A stretch of DNA of 64,000 nucleotides from Solobacterium moorei (GCF_036323475.1 NZ_AP028934.1:310001-374000); one strand, 5' to 3'. Positions 17,586-26,554 are shown, numbered from the stretch's first letter. Translations and numbers: made by a program. The notes: generated by a model not told the origin, from the letters alone.

Positions 17586-19937
17586 ATGGCAAATTTTTTA
17601 AGTCGATTATTCAACGAAGACGCCCGTAAGTTAAAACAGATTCAAAAGAAGATCAAGCCAGTTTTGGATTTGGAAGAAGAATATAAAGCAAAAAGTGATG
17701 ATGAACTCAAAGCGATGACACCGTATTTGAGAGAAAAGCTCGCTGCTGGTGCTACTTTAGACGATATCTTTGTGGAGGCATTTGCAACAGCACGTGAAGC
17801 CTGCCGAAGAGTGATTGGAGAATTCCCATACCCTGTTCAGTTGATGGGCGCTGCTGTTATGCAAGGTGGCGATATCGCTGAAATGAAGACGGGCGAAGGT
17901 AAGACTTTGACATCTGTTATGGCGGTATATCTAAATGCCTTAGAGGGTAAAGGTGTTCACGTTGTAACTGTAAATGAGTATCTATCAGAACGTGACTCCG
18001 CATGGATGGGAGAAATTCACCGCTTCTTAGGACTAACAGTTGGCTTAAATCTTCGCCAATTAACAAAGGCTCAAAAGCGTGCAGCGTATGCATGTGATAT
18101 TACATATACAACAAACTCAGAACTTGGATTTGATTATCTACGTGACAACATGGTAACGCGTGTAGAAGATCGTGTACTACGTGGCTTAAATGTTGCGATG
18201 GTCGATGAAGTTGACTCCATTTTAATCGATGAATCTCGTACACCACTAATCATTTCTGGTGGTAAAAAAGATACTGCCAATCTATATCTTCAGGCTGATC
18301 GCTTTGTAAAGCGTTTGGTAAAAGATGAAGATTATGAATTAGATGTAAAGTCACGTACAGTTCAGTTAACGGAAAAGGGTACCGCAAAAGCAGAGGCTAC
18401 TTTCCGTATTGAAAACTTATTTAACCTAGCACATACACAGTTATTACATCACATCAATCAGGCTTTAAAGGCTAACTATGTGATGTTAAGAGATATTGAG
18501 TATGTCGTAGATGAAGAAAATGATGAGATTGTAATCGTCGATCCAAATACTGGCCGTTTGATGAAGGGTAGACAATGGTCTGATGGCTTACACCAGGCAG
18601 TTGAAGCCAAGGAAGGCATTTCTATCAAGCAAGAAACAACCACTCTTGCGACGATTACATATCAGAACTTCTTCCGTCTCTATAACAAGCTTTGCGGTAT
18701 GACTGGTACAGCGAAGACAGAGGAAGAAGAATTCCTAGAGATTTACAACATGTACGTATTTGAGATTCCAACAAACCGTCCAGTTGCACGTATTGACTAT
18801 CCGGATGCGGTATATGGCACAAAGAAGGCAAAGTTCAATGCACTTGTGGATGAGGTTGTAGAACGTCATGCGGCAGGGCAACCGGTACTAGTAGGTACAA
18901 TCGCGGTTGAAACTTCCGAATTAATTTCTAAGTACTTAAAGGAACGTCATATTCCACACGAAGTATTGAACGCTAAAAACAATGCTCGTGAAGCAGATAT
19001 TATCGCTAAGGCTGGTCAGAAGGGTGCAGTTACAATTGCGACAAATATGGCTGGTCGTGGTACTGATATTAAGCTTGGTGAAGGTGTTCGTGAGTTAGGT
19101 GGTCTTTGTGTATTGGGCTCTGAAAGACATGAATCTAGACGTATCGATAACCAGTTGCGTGGACGTTCTGGTCGTCAAGGGGACCCAGGTATGTCACGTT
19201 TCTATGTATCTGTACAGGATGATCTAATGGTTCGTTTTGGTGCGGAACATATGGAAGCGTTATTCGCAAAACTTGGTGATACGGTCATTGAATCTAAGAC
19301 GGTTACACGTTCTATCTCCGGCGCACAACGCCGTGTTGAAGGTGTAAACTACGATGCTCGTAAACAGTTATTACAATACGATGATGTTATGCGTCAACAG
19401 CGTGAAACAATGTATGATACAAGAAATTTCATTCTTGAAAATGACGATGTTCACGCAGTCATTCACGATATGTTTAAGCGTGTCATCTCTGATATTGTTG
19501 CAGCACACTTCAACAGTGAAGCTAGAGATCAAGACTTAAATGAACTCATTGCGGCTTTAGATGGTATTGGCTTCAAGGGTGTTGTTCGTGTAGAAGATAT
19601 CGAGGGACGTACTGAAAATGATGTCGTTGATATCTGTTTAGAACAGGCTTGGTCTGACTATGAACAGAAGATTGAAAAGGTAAAAGATAAGGTGTTGCCA
19701 ATTGAGAAGGAAGTATCCTTACGTATGATTGACCGTGCTTGGTCTAACCACATCGATACGATGTCGAAGTTACGTGATGGTATTGGTTTGCGTTCCTATG
19801 CGCAAAGTAATCCTCTACAGGCATATGTCACAGAAGGATTTAACTTATTTGAAGATATGATGCGTACAATTTCTCGTGAAATCGTAGCGTTTTGTATGAA
19901 TATCCGTGTCGTGGATGGACCTGAACAGGAGGCGTAA
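17586..19937 (+). CDS. secA: Preprotein translocase ATPase SecA
   Basis: Motor of the general secretion pathway; it drives unfolded proteins through SecYEG at the inner face of the membrane. Nucleotide-binding domain 1 holds GEGKT (103-107) and DEVDSILIDESRTP (207-220); NBD2 holds TNMAGRGTDIKLGEGV and the arginine fingers in GRSGRQGDPG. At 783 residues it is shorter than many SecA proteins: it ends at VVDGPEQEA and lacks the C-terminal Cys-rich zinc motif that binds SecB, as in several Gram-positive lineages. It has its own promoter and is followed after two bases by prfB. Confidence 0.97.
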   Translation: MANFLSRLFNEDARKLKQIQKKIKPVLDLEEEYKAKSDDELKAMTPYLREKLAAGATLDDIFVEAFATAREACRRVIGEFPYPVQLMGAAVMQGGDIAEMKTGEGKTLTSVMAVYLNALEGKGVHVVTVNEYLSERDSAWMGEIHRFLGLTVGLNLRQLTKAQKRAAYACDITYTTNSELGFDYLRDNMVTRVEDRVLRGLNVAMVDEVDSILIDESRTPLIISGGKKDTANLYLQADRFVKRLVKDEDYELDVKSRTVQLTEKGTAKAEATFRIENLFNLAHTQLLHHINQALKANYVMLRDIEYVVDEENDEIVIVDPNTGRLMKGRQWSDGLHQAVEAKEGISIKQETTTLATITYQNFFRLYNKLCGMTGTAKTEEEEFLEIYNMYVFEIPTNRPVARIDYPDAVYGTKKAKFNALVDEVVERHAAGQPVLVGTIAVETSELISKYLKERHIPHEVLNAKNNAREADIIAKAGQKGAVTIATNMAGRGTDIKLGEGVRELGGLCVLGSERHESRRIDNQLRGRSGRQGDPGMSRFYVSVQDDLMVRFGAEHMEALFAKLGDTVIESKTVTRSISGAQRRVEGVNYDARKQLLQYDDVMRQQRETMYDTRNFILENDDVHAVIHDMFKRVISDIVAAHFNSEARDQDLNELIAALDGIGFKGVVRVEDIEGRTENDVVDICLEQAWSDYEQKIEKVKDKVLPIEKEVSLRMIDRAWSNHIDTMSKLRDGIGLRSYAQSNPLQAYVTEGFNLFEDMMRTISREIVAFCMNIRVVDGPEQEA

Positions 19938-19939
19938 TC

Positions 19940-21050
19940 ATGGAATTGTATGAGATGAGACAAAGCGTTTCACAGTGCCAAGCAAAATTGGAGTCGCTTG
20001 GCTACTCTCTTTGACTTGGAAGGGAAAGAGAAACGTTTAGCAGAAAACAATGCCTTGATGGCAGAGGCTGACTTCTGGAATGACCAGAAGAAGGCACAAA
20101 AAATTATTCGTGAGAGTAATCAATTAAAAGCTTTAATTGAAACCCATCATTCCTTAACTGATTCCTTTGCGGAATTAAGTGAAGGAATCGGTGAATTATC
20201 ATCTTCCTTTGATGAAGATATGAATGAACTTATCAGTGAAGAATATACAGAGACAATGAAGAAGTTTGAAGAGTTTGAAATTCAAGTTCTATTGTCTGGA
20301 CCATATGATAATCATAATGCTATTCTAGAAATTCACCCAGGTGCTGGTGGAACAGAAGCAATGGATTGGGCCGCAATGTTATATCGTATGTATATGCGTT
20401 GGGCTGAAAGAAAAGGCTTCAAGATTGAACTGATGGATTATCAGGAAGGTGAAGAAGCAGGTATGAAGTCCTGTTCTGTCCTCATCCAAGGTCCTATGGC
20501 ATATGGTTACTTAAAGGCAGAAAACGGTGTGCATCGTTTGGTTCGTATTTCACCATTTGACTCTAACGCAAGAAGACATACTTCCTTTGCATCAGTCGAA
20601 ATCATGCCAGAATTTGAAGATGATCTTGAAATTGAAATTGATGATAAAGACTTAGATATTATCACAATGCGAGCTTCGGGGGCTGGTGGTCAGCACATCA
20701 ATAAGACAGACTCCGCTGTACGTATGACACATATCCCTAGTGGAATCACTGTCTTCTGTCAATCACAGCGTTCCCAAATTCAAAACCGTGAAGCGTGCTT
20801 GAATATGTTGAAGTCAAAGCTATTACAGCTTAAGATTCGTGAAAATGAAGAGCGTGCTGCTGCAGTAAGAGGTGAAGTGAAGGCAAATGAGTGGGGCTCT
20901 CAAATTCGTTCGTATGTCTTTGCGCCATATACGATGGTAAAAGACTTACGTACTGGTCATGAAGCAGGTAATGTACAAGCTGTCATGGATGGCGAAATTG
21001 ATGGCTTCATTGATAGTTACTTACGTAGTATGATTAAGGCAGATGAATAA
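19940..21050 (+). CDS. prfB: Peptide chain release factor 2, with programmed +1 frameshift
   Basis: Releases the nascent chain at UGA and UAA. Translation starts at the ATG at 19940 behind AGGAGG at 19927-19932, and runs 24 codons to CTT TGA C (20009-20015). A +1 shift at CTT skips the T at 20012 and continues in the long frame, giving about 369 residues. The anticodon-mimic SPF (RISPFDSNARRH) and catalytic GGQ (GAGGQHINKTDSAVR) motifs identify RF2. The frameshift lets RF2 level control its own synthesis. It follows secA by two bases and overlaps the pseudouridine synthase gene by eight. Confidence 0.95.
20009..20015 (+). other. prfB +1 programmed frameshift site CTTTGAC
   Basis: The slippery CTT followed by TGA and C is the canonical RF2 autoregulatory site. 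The usual Shine-Dalgarno-like AGGGGG three bases upstream is missing: the preceding codons are GGC TAC TCT, and the nearest purine-rich stretch (TTGGAG, 19988-19993) is too far away. Confidence 0.9.
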
Positions 21051-21906
21051 AGAACTGTGCTATCAAATCACAAATAAACAAAACGGTCTTACAGTAAAGG
21101 CCGTTTTATCGTCTTTGGGTTTTAGTCGTCATGAGATTTCACGCTTTAAATTCTCAGCATATCAGATGTATTTAAATGAGAAGCCGGTGAAGGTCAATCG
21201 TGTTGTGCATACAGGAGATGTACTAGTAATTCAAGAACTGAATATAGAAACATATACACTCCATCCATGCACAGTACGACCAGATATCTTGTATGAAGAT
21301 GAAGATGTTGTGGTTGTGTGTAAACCGGCAGGTATGCCATCTCATCCCAGTCATCATCACTTAACGGATGATATGGGAACACTTTTAAGAGATTATTATC
21401 AAGATGAGCACTTTGTAATTCGTCCAATTGGACGATTAGATAAAGATGTATCAGGGATTATGATCTACGCAAAGAATCAACTCTCGGCCGCAAGATTAGC
21501 AGCACAAAGGAAGGATGGAATACTTCAGAAGCACTACTATGCAATCGTAGAAGGACAGCTAGAAGATAAAGATACACTGATTTTTTCCTTGATAAAGGAA
21601 GATGGACAGATGACACAATCCTTCAATCAAGGTGGAAAACAATGTGTTACAGAATATGAAGTGATTAAACACTATCAAACAGAATGCTTAATCAGAGTAT
21701 ATTTAAAAACGGGAAGAACACACCAGATACGTGCTGGCTTTGCGGGTATTGGTCATCCACTTTGCGGAGATACGCTATATGGCGGTAGTATACACTGGAT
21801 CAAGCGGCCAGCATTACATTGTGCAAGAATAGAGTTTTTACAACCATTTACCAAAGAGAAGATGATTCTAGAGAAATCACTACCAGAAGATATGAAAAGA
21901 AAGTAG
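21043..21906 (+). CDS. RluD-type 23S rRNA pseudouridine synthase
   Basis: Isomerises uridines in 23S rRNA to pseudouridine. The 287-residue protein has an S4-like N-terminal region (about 14-70), the conserved VVCKPAGMPSHPS segment, the active-site loop GRLDKDVSG with catalytic D133 (the family norm has Thr where Val stands), and the C-terminal TGRTHQIRAGFAGIGHPLCGD motif. It overlaps prfB by eight bases, forming a translation-related tail to the secA operon. Which uridines it modifies cannot be told. Confidence 0.9.
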   Translation: MNKELCYQITNKQNGLTVKAVLSSLGFSRHEISRFKFSAYQMYLNEKPVKVNRVVHTGDVLVIQELNIETYTLHPCTVRPDILYEDEDVVVVCKPAGMPSHPSHHHLTDDMGTLLRDYYQDEHFVIRPIGRLDKDVSGIMIYAKNQLSAARLAAQRKDGILQKHYYAIVEGQLEDKDTLIFSLIKEDGQMTQSFNQGGKQCVTEYEVIKHYQTECLIRVYLKTGRTHQIRAGFAGIGHPLCGDTLYGGSIHWIKRPALHCARIEFLQPFTKEKMILEKSLPEDMKRK

Positions 21907-22716
21907 TTAGACTATCTTTCCTTGTTTGTAATATTGAATCATCTCAGTTGTAAGTGATGCATCATCTAGACTGTTAATAGCTTCATCACGATCTGCCCAT
22001 CGTGCTACACGCAACTCATTTTCATCCATCTGGATAGGAGTATCACCGTGCGCTTTGCACCAGAATCCTAATAGTAATGTGGATGAGAAGGACCATGGTT
22101 GTGATTTATAGTACTGAATATCAGTTATGTCTAGGCCTGTTTCTTCTTTTACTTCACGCTTTACGGTTTCTTCTATCGTTTCACCAATTTCACAGAAACC
22201 GGCAACGAGTGCATAACTTTGGTAGTGACCATGTGCATACTTCGTTACAAGAATCTGTCCTTTGTCATTGGTAATACCAACGATAACAGCAGGCGAAATC
22301 TTAGGATATACAATATTTGAGCAATGTGGACAACGCATCGCTCTTTCTTTTTGATCAAAGTCCATTGGATGACCACACTTACCACAATATTTATTATCTT
22401 GAATCCAACGATACAGTTGCCAAGCTGTAATTGCCGCAAAACCTAACATTCGATTTTCAAAGGTACGCATCGCACGGAAGGATACCTTAATATGATTAAG
22501 ACTGGTTAAGTCGGCGAGGAAGAATTTCAGATTGTCGATTGAAAATAGATAATAACAACTACTCTTCTTGGAAATTTCATGATAACGATAGAATTGATGT
22601 TCATCTTTCATTAAGACTTGGTCTTCTTCAAAAGAGAAGATAATATCATTATCAGTAGGTGTAACACCTGTTTGAAATACATTCTTATAAATATGTGGGT
22701 ATATATCTTGTATCAT
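21907..22716 (-). CDS. nudC: NAD+ diphosphatase / RNA deNADding Nudix hydrolase
   Basis: Hydrolyses NADH to NMNH and AMP and, in characterised relatives, removes NAD caps from RNA. The 269 residues follow the NudC plan: an N-terminal domain, a zinc ribbon with C111, C114, C129 and C132, and the Nudix box spanning 173-195 (GFCEIGETIEETVKREVKEE then TGL). The SQPWSFSSTLLLGF segment is the NudC-specific SQPWPFPxS motif, here with a Ser for a Pro. The ATG has a GGAGG site upstream. It is convergent with the pseudouridine synthase gene with no gap. Confidence 0.93.
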   Translation of the reverse strand: MIQDIYPHIYKNVFQTGVTPTDNDIIFSFEEDQVLMKDEHQFYRYHEISKKSSCYYLFSIDNLKFFLADLTSLNHIKVSFRAMRTFENRMLGFAAITAWQLYRWIQDNKYCGKCGHPMDFDQKERAMRCPHCSNIVYPKISPAVIVGITNDKGQILVTKYAHGHYQSYALVAGFCEIGETIEETVKREVKEETGLDITDIQYYKSQPWSFSSTLLLGFWCKAHGDTPIQMDENELRVARWADRDEAINSLDDASLTTEMIQYYKQGKIV

Positions 22717-22741
22717 CTTATGACCTCCTGGAAATAAGAAA

Positions 22742-22758
22742 TGGTCCTTATCGGACCA
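22742..22758 (-). promoter_or_regulatory. Short hairpin or operator upstream of nudC
   Basis: TGGTCC (22742-22747) and GGACCA (22753-22758) form a perfect 6-base inverted repeat about 25 bases before the nudC start, in its probable 5' untranslated region. Its role is unknown. Confidence 0.35.
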
Positions 22759-22877
22759 ACAATAATATTATAGAACAAAAAAATTTTAATTGTAAGACTA
22801 TTAAATTTAAAAGTAGATGCTATAGTAAAGGTGCAAAGAGAAGTACCCTAGAAGAAAGGATAAGGAGGTACAAGTTC

Positions 22878-22922
22878 ATGAAGGAAGTGTTACTCAATTA
22901 CAGTTTACGCTCCAACATTTAA
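22878..22922 (+). CDS. Possible 14-residue leader or micropeptide
   Basis: An ATG at 22878 sits nine bases after AAGGAGG (22863-22869) and opens a frame of 14 codons (MKEVLLNYSLRSNI). An extended -10 element TGCTATAGT lies at 22818-22826. Good initiation signals on such a short frame could mean a micropeptide or the surviving start of a decayed gene; downstream sequence to 23094 shows no continuation. Confidence 0.25.
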   Translation: MKEVLLNYSLRSNI

Positions 22923-23094
22923 CAAAAATCGTTAAATGATATGTTTCTCAAGAAAAGTTGAGGACAGACCAATGGACAATTTAAAATGAAAATAGAATAT
23001 AAATAATCATTTGTGAAGCACAAATTATTCTGAGATTCGTATTTCAGTAGCGAAGTATCGCAAAAAAGATAATGCAGTAAATCTATAGCATCAA
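22923..23094. other. Gene-free stretch between nudC and the antitoxin gene
   Basis: No frame, promoter or terminator is convincing. Small translatable scraps suggest decayed coding sequence. Confidence 0.35.
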
Positions 23095-23154
23095 GAAAGG
23101 TCTCGCAAAAACAAACCGTCGGATTGAAACAGCAGGGTTTAATCGAGACCTTTC
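23095..23154. repeat. 11-base perfect inverted repeat with structured loop
   Basis: GAAAGGTCTCG (23095-23105) and CGAGACCTTTC (23144-23154) are perfectly complementary across a 38-base loop, inside which AAACC and GGTTT can form a second stem. It could be an RNA hairpin, a mobile-element scar or a weak terminator; no good T tract follows on either strand. Confidence 0.5.
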
Positions 23155-23285
23155 ATTATGTCTGTATGGTAAGGTTAGTTTAGAATTTACTTGATAAGCA
23201 TCTATAAAAAGCAATTTGATTGAAACTTTAAAATGTTGCTGAGTATATTAAAAAAACTATATTATTATGTGCATTGCACTGCAAT

Positions 23286-23561
23286 ATGAATGATATGAAA
23301 AATAAAGAGAATAGGACACTACGAATCGATCATGATATTAAAGTGCAAGCAACAAAGTTATTCAAATCTTTAGGGTTTGATATGCGTATTGCTACTGGAA
23401 TTTTCTATCGACAAGCATTACAACATCATGGGCTACCATTTGATGCGAAAATAGAAAAACCAAATATAGAGACATATGCAGCGATGGAAGATGCCATAAA
23501 AAGAAAAGATTTAAATGGCTCTTTCGATAGTGTTGAAGAACTGATGGGGGTCATTAGATGA
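23286..23561 (+). CDS. RelB/DinJ-family antitoxin
   Basis: A ribbon-helix-helix antitoxin of about 91 residues (from the ATG at 23286; ATGs at 23274 and 23295 are alternatives, and none has a clear ribosome site). The N-terminal TLRIDHDIKVQATKLFKSLG and FYRQALQHHGLPFD match the DinJ DNA-binding region; the acidic C-terminal part would wrap the toxin. Its TGA overlaps the ATG of a yafQ-like toxin frame, the classic operon layout, but that toxin is destroyed, leaving an orphan antitoxin. Confidence 0.82.
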   Translation: MNDMKNKENRTLRIDHDIKVQATKLFKSLGFDMRIATGIFYRQALQHHGLPFDAKIEKPNIETYAAMEDAIKRKDLNGSFDSVEELMGVIR

Positions 23562-23776
23562 TTCGATAGGTTTATACTGTAGGAAATAATCGTGCTGTTA
23601 TGTAATCAAACTACATGACCAGAAATATTTAGAGATTATGCATTCACTAATTCTAGGAATGATAAAGATATGAGAGAATGCCATATAGAGCTAGATTGGT
23701 TGTTGGTATATAGGTTATAAAACAGGAATTACTTCTTGCATTAATTAGAACGGGTACACATAGCAATTTTTTTAAT
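23558..23776 (+). pseudogene. YafQ/RelE-family toxin, inactivated
   Basis: The frame opens with ATG ATT CGA overlapping the antitoxin stop, but hits TAG at 23567. Pieces of the toxin continue in other frames: FRDYAFTNSRNDKDMRECHI then ELDWLLVYRL (about 23628-23717) matches the conserved YafQ core around its catalytic His, and LIRTGTHSNFF (from 23741) matches the family C-terminus. At least two frameshifts plus stops rule out a functional toxin. Confidence 0.8.
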
Positions 23777-23787
23777 CAGTATTAAAA

Positions 23788-23824
23788 CAGCACATCCAAC
23801 CGTTTTGGTTTTGTGTGCTGCTTT
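23788..23824 (+). terminator. Terminator after the antitoxin-toxin locus
   Basis: CAGCACA (23788-23794) pairs with TGTGCTG (23814-23820), with an inner AACC/GGTT stem, followed by CTTTT. Confidence 0.75.
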
Positions 23825-23881
23825 TAAAATGCTATGGCTGTATAGAAACTTATGCCATTAATTCTGCTCGAGTTTGTCTTT

Positions 23882-26014
23882 TTATTTATGTGATTGGAAT
23901 AAGAATCGAATGACATAGATGGAAGTGATACATGGTAGGATTGTTGGTAGTGGAATGTCAAAGAAGATTGGTGTAATAAAGCCAAATAGTACAACAGCCA
24001 ATACGTGGTATGCAATAATCGCAATTTGTTTAAATTGAATCTGTTCATTTAGTTTTGCGGATGTTTGGATTGCAAATACCAGAGCACTTAAGCGTTTGCG
24101 CGTTAATATAATATCATTATCTTCAGAATCTAAATTCTGACTAATGCCAAATTGAATATTTACATCAGCGGTAGATGAAGAGGAAGAACTATCTGCATTA
24201 GCGTACATACTGATAGAGTCATGCGAGCATGATTTTATCAGATTTTCTTTTTCATTCATATCTACATTTGCATGAATGTTTTCGATATCACAGGTATGTT
24301 TGATATATTGAATCTCTTTGATATTTCCATGTGCAAAAAGATGTACATCTGTTAGTTCCTTGAGTGAATGAATTGCTTGTAAGCTATTTGGAACAATTGG
24401 TCTTTGTGTTGCGATTAAACCAAGTGCTTGATCTTCACCAATTAGGATAAATACTGTCTTTCCTTGATTTGTAAGTTCATCAATCATTTGGTTTATAGTA
24501 GAGCTGATTACATCTGTGTTAGAGAAATCATGTGTATTGTTTAACTGATATGTGCTTTGAATCGTATCAGTTTGATGTGTCTTTTGAAAATTTGTTAGAA
24601 CACTTAGATTTACAGAAGAAATCTTCTGTGATTTTAAGTAACGTGTAATCGCTCTAGAGTAACTATCATGTCGTTTGTTGGATAGCGTATATGCAATATA
24701 ACGCATGATATTTAAATCTGTTTCTTCAAGTGGGATAAAATCAGTTACTTCAGGTTTTGAGGCAATCAAGATATCGTCTTGTTCGAGAAATAATGTTTCT
24801 GCTTTACCAGCTGTTTCTAACGCATCTACATTACGGAAAAGCACATGATTTTTCGCTGCGTAAATTGCCTTTTCTAGCACTTCTTTTTCAGAGGCGATTG
24901 TTAATGCATTCATTGCGACAGATGCTAGTACTGCAATAGATACACTGATAGCGATAGAGAAAGATTTACCAACTAAAATCCAACCAAAGAATAAGATGAT
25001 AGCTGCAATAATGGAATATAAGAATAAGTATTTTGAGAAGTTTTTAAATGGTGAATCAAACGATTTATCGTTCGCTGTTTCCTTAGCAAGTTTTGCGAAT
25101 TGTAATAGGGTGGTCTTTTCGCCAATCTTCTCTACTTTGATTTGTAGAGAGCCTTGTATGCAACGTGTACCTGCATATACATAGGAACCTTCTGACTTTG
25201 TGATATTTGACTGTACACCGGTTAATGTAGATTCATCAACAGATGCGTAACCTTCTACAACAATGCCGTCGCAGGGAATGTTTTCGTTTGGCCGAATAAT
25301 CAGGATCTGGTTCTTTTTAAGTTGACTTGTCTCTTCGATAACTTCGCCAGTCTTATTAAAGACTGCTGTGTTTTCTGGAATATACTGTTTGATATTCAAT
25401 GATGTTGTGGAAGTTTGTTGCATGTATTTCAAATACTTTGTTTTATAGAGATTTGTACCAAGTATCGTAATCATTGATATCATAAATGGGTATGCATTTA
25501 CGGTATTTTGAATTGTTAGGAAGATACCGTAAAAGAATGATATTCCAATCGCAATACTATCAATGGTTGCGAAAGATAGATTCTTATCTTGAATTTCTTT
25601 TTTTGCATGCATGAAAATTACACGACCTACATACAAGGAGTGGATTGAGAATAGTAATCCAATCCAAGGTGTAATATGTAATATCCATAGTATCGCTAGT
25701 AGAATCACTTCAAACACAAAGACAAATAAGATACGATAATTTGGCTTTTTTGGATTTTTTGTGTCCTGTTGGATGAGGAAATCTGAAGTTGGGATTTTGC
25801 GTGTATATGCATGATATCCACATGCTTTAATTTTTTCGATAATGATATCTGCAGTAATGATAGTTGGATCATATTCTACAGTCACATTGCGGTCGCTTAA
25901 AGTAACCGTTACAGTGACGATTCCTTTTGTATTGATTAGGTGTTGATGGATTGTATCAGCACTTGCATTTAAATATAGATTTGCGACTGAAAATGTTTGC
26001 TTGACTGTTTCCAT
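23882..26014 (-). CDS. P1B-type ATPase homologue lacking all catalytic motifs (pseudo-ATPase)
   Basis: An uninterrupted 710-residue frame follows the heavy-metal P-type ATPase plan: an HMA-like domain (about 5-72), membrane segments near 93-133, 150-190, 328-375 and 663-705, an actuator domain and a P/N domain. Every functional signature is changed. The HMA CxxC site reads NLYLNAS; TGES reads TGVQS (265-269); the intramembrane CPC is AMN (367-369); the phosphorylated Asp of DKTGT is E411 in LEQDDIL; the N-domain HP is HD (449-450); and GDGIND is replaced by ANADSSSSSS (605-614). The flanking residues (KPEV, TADV, DIILTRK) still align. It cannot be a normal pump. It might be a binding or scaffold protein or a decaying gene. 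AGAGGATA precedes the ATG. Confidence 0.85.
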   Translation of the reverse strand: METVKQTFSVANLYLNASADTIHQHLINTKGIVTVTVTLSDRNVTVEYDPTIITADIIIEKIKACGYHAYTRKIPTSDFLIQQDTKNPKKPNYRILFVFVFEVILLAILWILHITPWIGLLFSIHSLYVGRVIFMHAKKEIQDKNLSFATIDSIAIGISFFYGIFLTIQNTVNAYPFMISMITILGTNLYKTKYLKYMQQTSTTSLNIKQYIPENTAVFNKTGEVIEETSQLKKNQILIIRPNENIPCDGIVVEGYASVDESTLTGVQSNITKSEGSYVYAGTRCIQGSLQIKVEKIGEKTTLLQFAKLAKETANDKSFDSPFKNFSKYLFLYSIIAAIILFFGWILVGKSFSIAISVSIAVLASVAMNALTIASEKEVLEKAIYAAKNHVLFRNVDALETAGKAETLFLEQDDILIASKPEVTDFIPLEETDLNIMRYIAYTLSNKRHDSYSRAITRYLKSQKISSVNLSVLTNFQKTHQTDTIQSTYQLNNTHDFSNTDVISSTINQMIDELTNQGKTVFILIGEDQALGLIATQRPIVPNSLQAIHSLKELTDVHLFAHGNIKEIQYIKHTCDIENIHANVDMNEKENLIKSCSHDSISMYANADSSSSSSTADVNIQFGISQNLDSEDNDIILTRKRLSALVFAIQTSAKLNEQIQFKQIAIIAYHVLAVVLFGFITPIFFDIPLPTILPCITSIYVIRFLFQSHK

Positions 26015-26075
26015 GGATATCCTCTGTTATATTTTACAAAATTATCATCAGAATAGGAATGTAAATTCTCTGATA

Positions 26076-26104
26076 GATAAAAGAAAACACATGGAATCCA
26101 TGTG
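26076..26104 (-). terminator. Terminator of the small membrane protein gene
   Basis: CACATGGA/TCCATGTG (26088-26104) forms an 8-base stem; reading leftward on the minus strand it is followed by TTTTCTTTT. Confidence 0.8.
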
Positions 26105-26117
26105 CTTGTGATACAAA

Positions 26118-26339
26118 TTATCTTCCGCGGAAACTGAAGACTACGATGATAGCACTTACTACTAGTTGCACGATTGAGCCTGGTAATACACCAAGAGTAT
26201 CGTAAATGATTAGTAGAAAAGTTGGTACTTTGAAACTACCGCTTAGATTTCCAGTTAGATGTAGAACTAGAAGTACTGCTGCGTATAGAAACCAAATTGT
26301 ACCGAAGACGATTCCGACCCAATCTTTTTTCTTTTCCAT
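26118..26339 (-). CDS. Small two-segment membrane protein
   Basis: A 73-residue protein of unknown function. GGAGGG lies ten bases before the ATG at 26339, so this start is preferred over the in-frame ATG at 26357, which overlaps the ribosome site. Two hydrophobic segments (about 8-27, VGIVFGTIWFLYAAVLLVLH, and 38-67) flank a short loop, and the chain ends in FRGR. It lies upstream of the pseudo-ATPase on the same strand, separated by a terminator, and is probably transcribed on its own. Confidence 0.65.
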   Translation of the reverse strand: MEKKKDWVGIVFGTIWFLYAAVLLVLHLTGNLSGSFKVPTFLLIIYDTLGVLPGSIVQLVVSAIIVVFSFRGR

Positions 26340-26528
26340 ATTTTTTTGGCCCTCCATAAAGAATTATACCCTTCTTATCGCATATACAAACTAGTTTTTG
26401 TATATATTAACAATACAAATGTTAGTTTATATTTGTTGTGAAAGACTAATTGAACTATTTTGGTTAGTATAATCTAACAAAAAAACATGGAATTGATGCG
26501 GATTTGTTTTTGTTTGACAAATATTGAG

Positions 26529-26547
26529 TATAATTATAACGAGGTGA
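26529..26547 (+). promoter_or_regulatory. -10 element and ribosome binding site of the aminopeptidase gene
   Basis: TATAAT at 26529-26534 and GAGGTGA at 26541-26547 precede the ATG at 26555. A TTGACA at 26514-26519 is too close to pair with this -10; it could serve TATAAC at 26535-26540 with a 15-base spacer. Confidence 0.4.
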
Positions 26548-26554
26548 CTAAATT

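Noticed and set aside
22695-22922. 75-residue plus-strand frame over the nudC start
   Set aside because: It starts inside nudC, has no ribosome site and a low-complexity Asn/Lys content; only its last 14 codons have a good start signal.
23117-23130. GGATTGAAAC-like end resembling a CRISPR repeat
   Set aside because: It occurs once, inside the loop of an inverted repeat; there is no array of regularly spaced copies.
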